Below the pieces are notes generated by a model. It was not told where the DNA came from. It made no database searches and worked only from the letters and a program-made list of their open reading frames with translations. Source: JBHIBA01 sp046758845 (GTDB lineage: Bacteria; UBA8248; JACPRG01; G963555815). Taken from it: DNA of 20,360 nucleotides. The stretch lies in contig JBHIBA010000049.1 of the NCBI GenBank assembly GCA_046758845.1, positions 1 through 20,360 on the forward strand, given 5' to 3'. The translations under genes and the position numbers were made by a program. Each line of letters opens with the position of its first letter. Position 1 is the stretch's first letter. Below are positions 14,293 through 20,360 of the stretch, piece after piece.

Positions 14293-16707
14293 TCACGAAT
14301 TTCTTTCAGAGGGCTCCAAGGAGAAACCATGACCCGCTCGCCCTTCGGATCCTTTCCCTGACCCTGGTCTCGACCCTCGAAGGTCAATGCCCCGGTTTTC
14401 CCCTCCCTGCGGACAACAGGCCCGTTGAACTTTTTCCAACAGGGCCTTGTCGCCCAGATGACGGGCGATGCGCTCAAGGACTCCTCTCTCTTCCGGGTAT
14501 TCATCCCGGAAAGGAGAGGGGTGAGGACAGGCCAAAAGATCCGCAGCCTTGGCGATGGACGCTTTGACCTGTCGGCGCCCCCCTTCGTCAAGACTCTCCC
14601 ACCGAAAGACCCCGTGAAGAGCCAGGGCGTAGTGAAAGGCAAACCGCCTCGGCTCCCACGTGAGTGCCCTCGTCAAGGTCTTCCAGGCAAGACGAGCGAC
14701 CGGCTCTCGAAGGCGACGCACCGTTTCGGCGAATTCCCTCCCCCTGCCCTGCGCCGCCTCCTCGCCCCCCCCCAGGGAGCCGGAAGACAAAAGGGCGTTG
14801 CGCCTGACCATCCAACGATCCAGGTTACTGAGGATCACCGCCTCCGCAAAGATCATATTCCCCGAGGCGGGATGCAGGAGCTGAGCTCGGCCCGCAAGCT
14901 CCAGCGTCCGCAGGGCCGAGCGCAGCCCTTCCTCCGGCTCCCTCAACTGATCCAGCCGCATCCGGAGCTCCTCCGCAGAGAGGAGGGCCAGCATGTAAGT
15001 CTCATCCTGCGGCTGGACCGATACCGCCTCTTGAAGAAGGGCCCGGCGTTCTTGCAGACCTAGGCGGCCGGGGAAACTCCGCCTTGCGGCCGTCCGGAAC
15101 CGGAGGGAATTTCGAAACGTCGTCGCCGTATCCCAGATCAAGGCGAGGAGCACGATACCCGCCAGTCCGCAGCAGACCACGCGGAACCCTTTACGCGAAA
15201 AGGGTCCCCCTTGCCGTCTTTCCGCCCGCAAGGGGAAACGCGGCCTGTGCAGAAGGCCTATCGCCAGCCCCGCTGTCAGGGCGAACAGGTAAGCATTGGC
15301 CGGCATCCGAAGGCCGAACCCGCCGACACTGTGAAGCAGGGCGCTCCCGAGGCCGATGATGGCCGCCCCGGTAAACACCCGCACAAACGGGTCTTCCCTT
15401 CGTCGCCGAAGACGAAACATCTGCCAGAAGAGTGCGCCGATGCCCGACAGCACCAACCCCAAACCCACCGCCCCGGTTTCGGTCCAGGCTTCGAGGAGGT
15501 CGTTGTGAGCGTTGCGGAATTTCAGCAGGGAACCTATCGTCTGGTATCTGGGATACACCACCTCAAAGGTCCCAAGGCCGCTTCCCGTCAGGAAAAAATC
15601 GCCTCTCCATGCACGGGCATCCGACCACACTTGCAGGCGAAAGTCCTTCAGTGGGGACTGAAGCGAAACCGGCAACAGCCGCCGCATCGGCCGATCAATT
15701 CCAACCCAGAGCGCGGCAAGGCCAAGAAACCCCAGGAAGGCAAGGATCACCGAGGCGGACCCGAATACCCGTCTCTTCCGCAAGAGAAAGGGGATTCCGC
15801 AAATCGTCACGAGGAGGAGGCTGGCGATGCCCATTCGGGACTGGGTGTATAAGAAGGCCAGCAATCCCAGGGCGAAGGCCAGCGAGACCAGGACAACCCG
15901 GGCCCTCCCTCCTTGACGGATCCGGCCCAAAGCCTCCCTCCAGTCTCTCGCCTCTGCCGGCCTGTCCGCCAAGAAGAAGGAGACCAAAAGGGCGAAAGTC
16001 AAGGGAAGGGCCATTTCCAGGTAGAGGGCGAAGTGGTTGGAGTTGATGAAGGTTCCCGAAACCCGACCGCCGGCCCACCGGGGGGCCCAAAGAACGTGAA
16101 AGGCGCCTGTAAACGCTTGATACAGACCGTAGGCGGATATGAGCCCCGTCGTCCCTGCGAGGGAGGCAATGAGCCGCCTCGATTGGGACCTTGAACCACC
16201 CAGATTGGCCGCGACGAAAAAGAGGAGCAGCGGTGTGAGGAGGCTAAGGGAAGCCTGACGGGTGCGCCAGGGGTCCACGGAAAGGGTCGAGGGAACCGAG
16301 GCGGCGGGAGCCCCCTCGTTCGTCCCGACCACGTACGCCCGAAGAGGGGAGAGAAGGGATCTCTCGAGTTCTTCCCTCCACTGGAGCACGTCTTGGTAAC
16401 GAGCGGAGGCCACCGGGGAAAGCATCTTCAAGACAGACCCTGGAAGGAGAAACACAGAGAACAGGACGTAGGCCAGAAAGAGGGCGGCGGGGAGGGAAAA
16501 CCACGTCCAAACCGGGCGAACCCTCCGGCAGATGACCAGCCGAAGGACGCTGAGTCCCACCAGGAGAAGGATTAGTGCTCGAGCCGGCAGGTACGCCCAA
16601 TCGGAAACCGCGCCGAAGAATATAGGGGAGAGGACGAGGAGGAGGTGAAGGCCCACCTCGGTGCCGTTTCGAAGGAGTTGATCCGCCTTCACTCCAAGAC
16701 CGTGCAA
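14293..16707 (-). CDS. O-antigen ligase/polymerase-like membrane protein with long C-terminal soluble region
   Basis: The protein is about 804 residues. Residues 1-530 hold some dozen hydrophobic segments. The motif GGRVSGTFINSNHFALYLE (213-231) and the later NAHNDLLEAWTETGAVGLG (399-417, with His401-Asn402-Asp403) are the signature of the WaaL/Wzy_C family, which joins or polymerises lipid-linked glycans in the periplasm. A large polar loop (about 338-405) precedes the second motif. Residues 540-770 are soluble and alpha-helical in character, with repeated Leu/Ala pairs suggesting TPR-like repeats, as some long ligase relatives have. The start is taken as a TTG at 16707, the first start codon after an in-frame TGA; a GTG at 16692 is the alternative. 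It could be a polymerase (Wzy) or a ligase. Confidence 0.87.
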   Translation of the reverse strand: MHGLGVKADQLLRNGTEVGLHLLLVLSPIFFGAVSDWAYLPARALILLLVGLSVLRLVICRRVRPVWTWFSLPAALFLAYVLFSVFLLPGSVLKMLSPVASARYQDVLQWREELERSLLSPLRAYVVGTNEGAPAASVPSTLSVDPWRTRQASLSLLTPLLLFFVAANLGGSRSQSRRLIASLAGTTGLISAYGLYQAFTGAFHVLWAPRWAGGRVSGTFINSNHFALYLEMALPLTFALLVSFFLADRPAEARDWREALGRIRQGGRARVVLVSLAFALGLLAFLYTQSRMGIASLLLVTICGIPFLLRKRRVFGSASVILAFLGFLGLAALWVGIDRPMRRLLPVSLQSPLKDFRLQVWSDARAWRGDFFLTGSGLGTFEVVYPRYQTIGSLLKFRNAHNDLLEAWTETGAVGLGLVLSGIGALFWQMFRLRRRREDPFVRVFTGAAIIGLGSALLHSVGGFGLRMPANAYLFALTAGLAIGLLHRPRFPLRAERRQGGPFSRKGFRVVCCGLAGIVLLALIWDTATTFRNSLRFRTAARRSFPGRLGLQERRALLQEAVSVQPQDETYMLALLSAEELRMRLDQLREPEEGLRSALRTLELAGRAQLLHPASGNMIFAEAVILSNLDRWMVRRNALLSSGSLGGGEEAAQGRGREFAETVRRLREPVARLAWKTLTRALTWEPRRFAFHYALALHGVFRWESLDEGGRRQVKASIAKAADLLACPHPSPFRDEYPEERGVLERIARHLGDKALLEKVQRACCPQGGENRGIDLRGSRPGSGKGSEGRAGHGFSLEPSERNS

Positions 16708-16796
16708 GAGATTGACCGCTCGGGACCGCAGTCAAGACGGGCCCGTGCACTGGTCATCACGTCCCCCGGAGGAGATGAGCTCCTCCCCGGAGGTCT

Positions 16797-19055
16797 TCAA
16801 CCCGTGTCGCTCCCTTTCGCGTAGTAATCCCCATAGTAGTGGTGATAGTAGTAGTAGCCGCTGCCGCGACGCCGAGTCACCCGATTCATCACAACACCGA
16901 AGAAGGTCTTACCCCCCCGGACCTCTTTCAGAATGTTGATCCCCTGTACCACATGGCGGCCCGGGGTGCGGCCCGCCCACACGACGAACAGGACACCATC
17001 CACTTTCGGCACGAGCGTCAATGGGTCCGCCACGCTCAACACCGGCGGAGAATCCACCACGATGTACTGGAAGCGATTGCGCATCTCGAGGAGCATCTTC
17101 TCCACCCGATCGGAACTTAGGAGATCAGCCGGGTTTGGAGAGTGATGGCCCGCAGGAATAACGAACAGGGGGCCCCGGTCTGTATCATGGAGGACGTCCC
17201 CCAGCTCATTGCGCCCAACGAGCAAATCGGTCAGCCCCGGCTCTAGTTTCAGGCCAAACAGACGATGCAATCTGGGTTTCCTGAGGTCCGCGTCTATCAG
17301 GAGAACCTCTTCCCCCAGGTTCGCAAGACTCAAAGCGAGGTTGGAAGCGATGAACGTCTTCCCCTCTACCGGAGTTGAGCTGGTGACCAGGAGGACTTGT
17401 CGCTGCTCGACCGGGGCGGAATAGAGGAGATTGGTCCGCAGGGTATTGAAGGAGTCCTTCGAATAGCCGGCTGTCCTCCTTTCCAGGATCACCAGCTCTC
17501 GCTTCTTTTTGCGCAGGTTGCCCAGATGGTCGACGGTCGCCATGGCCGGAACGCCTAGGATGCGTTCCGCCTCCTCGGGGTCTTTGAAGGAGGTGTCGAA
17601 ATACTCCACGGCGAATGCGGTCCCGACCCCCAGAAAAAGACCCAGGACCACGGCCATAATCAGGTTCCGGCCCTTTGCCGGCCGAACGGGCGACTTGGGG
17701 ACGCTGGCCCGGTCGACAATTTGGATGTTCGTCACCCGAAGGTTCGTGGCCAGGTTCGTCTCCTTAATCCGACCTAGAAAGAGCTCATAGAGCTTTCGGT
17801 TGCTATCCACTTCCCGCTTAAGAACTCCCAATTTGACCGTCTTGCCTCCCAGTCGAATCACCCGGGCTTTCTCTTCCTCGAGATTTGTCATCAGAGACCG
17901 CTCGCGCTTTTGGGCAACCAGGAAACGTGTCTCCAGCTTCTTGACCGCCAGGGAGATCTCCCTCTGCAGACTGCTCTTCAGGTAGTCGATCCTGGACCTG
18001 AGTTGAACAATGGTCGGATGTTTCGGCTTGTAACGGCGGGAGAGGTCGGCATACTCCCGCTGCGCTTCGGTCAAATTGACTTGGAGGTTGGTGACCAGGG
18101 TGGCTCCACCTAGAAGCCCGACGGGGATGTTTTCCAACTTTGTGCTCGTTCCGTTTTTTCCGAAGTAATTTGTGAACTCTCGATAGGCCGCCTCGGCCGC
18201 AATCCGCTCGCTGCGGGCCTCCATGATCTCACGGCTCAGGGTCCCCAAGGCGCCGGTGATGACCTCTGGGCTTTCGGCCATCTCGACCCCCGTCAAATTT
18301 TCAGACTCGCGGTACGCCTGAAGGGCGCGTTCCGATTGTTCCACCGCCTTTTTTAGCTCGACCAATTGACCTTCCAGCCATTTCGTCGCCCGACGGGTGC
18401 TGAAGAACTCGAGTTCCAGATTCCATTTGATGAACTCATCGGCCACGACGTTGGCAATCTCAGCGGTCGCCCCAGGAAAATAACCGCGAATGGAGATGTC
18501 AACCAGGCGTGTGCCCCGCGTGGATTTCACTTTCAGACGGGAGAGAAACCCGCGCACCAAGGGATCCCGGCCATCCTCCGCTACCAGATGGGAAGAATCG
18601 ACAGAGGGATTGGAAGAACCAGAGACAAAACTGAAGAGGCTTCGGAGACGCGCCTGAACCACCCCTCTCAGCTTCAGATACCCATCGTGATACCAGTCCC
18701 AGACGACCGATTCATCCGCCGGCCGAAACTCTTTATGTCCTTTGAGGTTTAGGGCGGAAATGACCCGTCTGGCGAGTTGTTCGCTCCGGATCAGCTGCAT
18801 CTGGGTCTTGAGGTAAGTATCCGTCTCGTAGCGCTGGCTGACGACTTTCTTGACGTCAATCACGCTGGGTTCGGTGGACTGCAAGAGAAGACGAACTTTG
18901 CTTTCATACTCCGGGCGGGTCGCTAACGTTGCGAAGAGGGTCACCACCACGACCGCAATCCAGATACTCAGCACCAACCCAAGGTGCGCCCAGACATAGC
19001 GCAACAGGATTCGTAAAGAGGTGCCTTCCTCTTGAGGATGTCGAACCTCAGCCAT
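16797..19055 (-). CDS. wzc: Wzc-type polysaccharide co-polymerase with C-terminal tyrosine autokinase
   Basis: The 752-residue protein has the bacterial tyrosine kinase layout. A first membrane span (about 24-46) follows a short cytoplasmic N-terminus. A long periplasmic domain with coiled-coil character (about 200-420) precedes a second span near 464-483. The cytoplasmic kinase has Walker A (PVEGKT, Lys566), Walker A' (LLIDADLRKPR, about 585-595) and Walker B (YIVVDSPP, about 664-671). The C-terminus holds eight tyrosines in twelve residues (734-745), the autophosphorylation cluster expected of Wzc. The protein controls chain length and couples polymerisation to the export channel. It follows the export gene after 17 bases, with GAGCGAGG before the ATG. 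Confidence 0.94.
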   Translation of the reverse strand: MAEVRHPQEEGTSLRILLRYVWAHLGLVLSIWIAVVVVTLFATLATRPEYESKVRLLLQSTEPSVIDVKKVVSQRYETDTYLKTQMQLIRSEQLARRVISALNLKGHKEFRPADESVVWDWYHDGYLKLRGVVQARLRSLFSFVSGSSNPSVDSSHLVAEDGRDPLVRGFLSRLKVKSTRGTRLVDISIRGYFPGATAEIANVVADEFIKWNLELEFFSTRRATKWLEGQLVELKKAVEQSERALQAYRESENLTGVEMAESPEVITGALGTLSREIMEARSERIAAEAAYREFTNYFGKNGTSTKLENIPVGLLGGATLVTNLQVNLTEAQREYADLSRRYKPKHPTIVQLRSRIDYLKSSLQREISLAVKKLETRFLVAQKRERSLMTNLEEEKARVIRLGGKTVKLGVLKREVDSNRKLYELFLGRIKETNLATNLRVTNIQIVDRASVPKSPVRPAKGRNLIMAVVLGLFLGVGTAFAVEYFDTSFKDPEEAERILGVPAMATVDHLGNLRKKKRELVILERRTAGYSKDSFNTLRTNLLYSAPVEQRQVLLVTSSTPVEGKTFIASNLALSLANLGEEVLLIDADLRKPRLHRLFGLKLEPGLTDLLVGRNELGDVLHDTDRGPLFVIPAGHHSPNPADLLSSDRVEKMLLEMRNRFQYIVVDSPPVLSVADPLTLVPKVDGVLFVVWAGRTPGRHVVQGINILKEVRGGKTFFGVVMNRVTRRRGSGYYYYHHYYGDYYAKGSDTG

Positions 19056-19072
19056 GACCTCGCTCGCTGCCC

Positions 19073-20360
19073 TTAGAAGAAACTTTCCGGAACAAAGACG
19101 ACGTCTTCCGCCACCAACCAGATGTCTTTGGACTTGTCCCCCTTGAGGATGTCGTTCAGCGGGACGTTGATGACTCGCTCCTTCCGCCCCTCGATACGGA
19201 CCACCCGGGTTCGGTTCGCCGCCGCAATCCGCGTCAACCCCCCGGCCATGCTGATGGCCTCTGTGAGCGTAACCTGACGCTCCTGAATCTTGTAGGGGCC
19301 TGGTTTCTTGACCTGACCGAAGATGAAGATGGAACCGGCCCGAGGGACAAAGACGGTGTCATTTCCGCCTAGAAGGAGATTCTCAGAAAGGTCGGCCTCC
19401 TTCAAGAGAACGTTGAGGTCGACCGTGAAGAACTGATCCTCACCCCCCTTCTCCCTGCGTGGCCTAAGGACCACTACCTTTGAGCCCCCTTCGCCGGGGT
19501 CGATTCCCCCTCCCTGGGAGATGATCTCAATGAGCGTTGTCGGCCCGCGAAGGGCATAGGTCCCCGGTTTCATTACAGCGCCGAGCAGTTGTATCTGCTG
19601 GCTGCGGAACTCGGCCACCTTGACCGACAGGCTCGGATTCACCAGGTAATCCTTGGCCAGTAAAGTTTCGACACGCTTCTCAATTTGCGCGACGGTCAGT
19701 CCTTCCACCCGGACCCGACCCAGCAGGGGGTAGTTGATGGACCCATCCCCCGCGACCACAAACTCCCCGGAAAGCTCGGTTTCCCGATAAACTGTCACCT
19801 TTAAAACATCTTTGGGGCCGACGCTGTAATCTCGACGCCGAGGCAAGGACAGGCGGTCGAGGGCAAGCTGCAATGAGCGCTCCGAGAGAGCAGGGGTCTT
19901 CCCCCTTTCTCTCGACGGACGACCCTTTGCCTCTTCCACCGTCCGGGTATCGCTCGTTTTTGTCTCCTCGGCCAAGGGTTCCTTGCGGTCCGATGCAATA
20001 CGCCAGAGGATGGCAAGACGAGGTCCTTCTCGGAAATGTTCGAATTTGGGGTCCTGACCCACCGCCGGCAAGCGGGAGCGAGGATAAATGTGAACCTCTA
20101 CCGTCTTAATGAGCGCTTCTCGCTGCGCAACCTCTACCCTGGATACGGGACCCTTCGGGAACTCCTTTCTCGTTCCGGATTTCACATCGTAGACGGCGTC
20201 TGGAATTCGTACGACGATTGCCCGGAGGCGGGAGTCGGAAGAAATCCGGTACTGAAAGGGGGCATCCCCGTGGATGTCCACTCGAGCACGTCCACCCTCT
20301 TCGCTTACCTTCACCTCTCTGATGATCGTGAGGGGCTTTAGAACCTGCTTATCGGGCAGG
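19073..20360 (-). CDS. polysaccharide export protein with AMIN-like N-terminal domain (5' end cut by window)
   Basis: The frame stays open to the right window edge, upstream of the GTG at 20314 (it reads LPDKQVLKPLTIIREVK), so the true start lies outside. The visible N-terminus, LTIIREVKVSEEGGRARVDI with later RLRAIVVRIPDAVYD, has the pattern of AMIN domains, which bind peptidoglycan in PilQ and AmiC. A charged linker follows. Then comes the polysaccharide export domain (DYSVGPKDVLKVTVYRETEL, DGSINYPLLGRVRVEGLTV) and two SLBB-like units (IQLLGAVMKPGTYALRG; IFIFGQVKKPGPYKIQE). The protein should form the periplasmic/outer-membrane exit channel that works with the Wzc kinase next door. I do not see a lipoprotein signal because the start is missing. 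Confidence 0.9.
   Translation of the reverse strand, partial: LPDKQVLKPLTIIREVKVSEEGGRARVDIHGDAPFQYRISSDSRLRAIVVRIPDAVYDVKSGTRKEFPKGPVSRVEVAQREALIKTVEVHIYPRSRLPAVGQDPKFEHFREGPRLAILWRIASDRKEPLAEETKTSDTRTVEEAKGRPSRERGKTPALSERSLQLALDRLSLPRRRDYSVGPKDVLKVTVYRETELSGEFVVAGDGSINYPLLGRVRVEGLTVAQIEKRVETLLAKDYLVNPSLSVKVAEFRSQQIQLLGAVMKPGTYALRGPTTLIEIISQGGGIDPGEGGSKVVVLRPRREKGGEDQFFTVDLNVLLKEADLSENLLLGGNDTVFVPRAGSIFIFGQVKKPGPYKIQERQVTLTEAISMAGGLTRIAAANRTRVVRIEGRKERVINVPLNDILKGDKSKDIWLVAEDVVFVPESFF

Noticed and set aside
14220..14642. A 140-codon minus-strand frame overlapping the end of the ligase gene
   Set aside because: It lies in a different frame of the same strand as the ligase, is Arg/Pro-rich and has no start context; treated as a shadow.

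Overview
The window looks like part of a capsule, exopolysaccharide or O-antigen type surface-polysaccharide locus from a GC-rich Gram-negative bacterium (roughly 60% G+C by eye). Every convincing gene lies on the minus strand, so transcription runs from right to left. The phylum cannot be fixed from the sequence alone. An outer-membrane type export protein plus a Wzc-like tyrosine kinase argues for a diderm. GTG and TTG starts are frequent. Both outermost genes are cut by the window edges.

Region by region, in transcription order: (1) 20360-14293 is the assembly machinery: a polysaccharide export protein with an N-terminal AMIN-like domain (5' end outside the window), a Wzc-type co-polymerase fused to a tyrosine autokinase, and a multi-membrane-spanning O-antigen ligase/polymerase-like protein with a long soluble tail. 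(2) After a 231-bp gap, 14061-9888 holds a sugar-nucleotide group: a GalE/WbpP-like epimerase, a heptose-type bifunctional enzyme with its nucleotidyltransferase and PfkB kinase domains in the order opposite to E. coli HldE, a SIS-domain phosphosugar isomerase, and a second SDR epimerase. (3) 9891-7368 holds two paralogous DegT-family PLP aminotransferases. The second (7368-8492) is bracketed by two 107-bp inverted repeats (102/107 identical) that resemble REP/BIME palindromes with GTAG heads, and one repeat is itself bracketed by a 37-bp direct repeat. (4) 7171-5122 encodes a 2-oxoacid dehydrogenase/decarboxylase-type E1 alpha and beta pair with no E2 or E3 nearby. (5) 4911-769 is a tightly overlapping run of two SDR epimerase/dehydratases, a SAM methyltransferase, a zinc-type alcohol dehydrogenase without the structural-zinc cysteines, and a Nudix hydrolase. 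(6) The left edge holds a truncated membrane protein, preceded by a gap rich in short palindromes.

The genes plausibly work together to build one or more unusual nucleotide-activated sugars (heptose-derived, aminated, methylated, possibly carbon-branched through the thiamine-dependent E1 pair), which are then polymerised and exported by the Wzy/Wzc/Wza-like proteins. No glycosyltransferase, flippase or initiating sugar-phosphate transferase is visible here, so those must lie outside the window. The most unusual features are the inverted-repeat-bracketed aminotransferase gene, the E1 pair with an altered thiamine-diphosphate motif, the domain-swapped heptose enzyme and the AMIN-export fusion.
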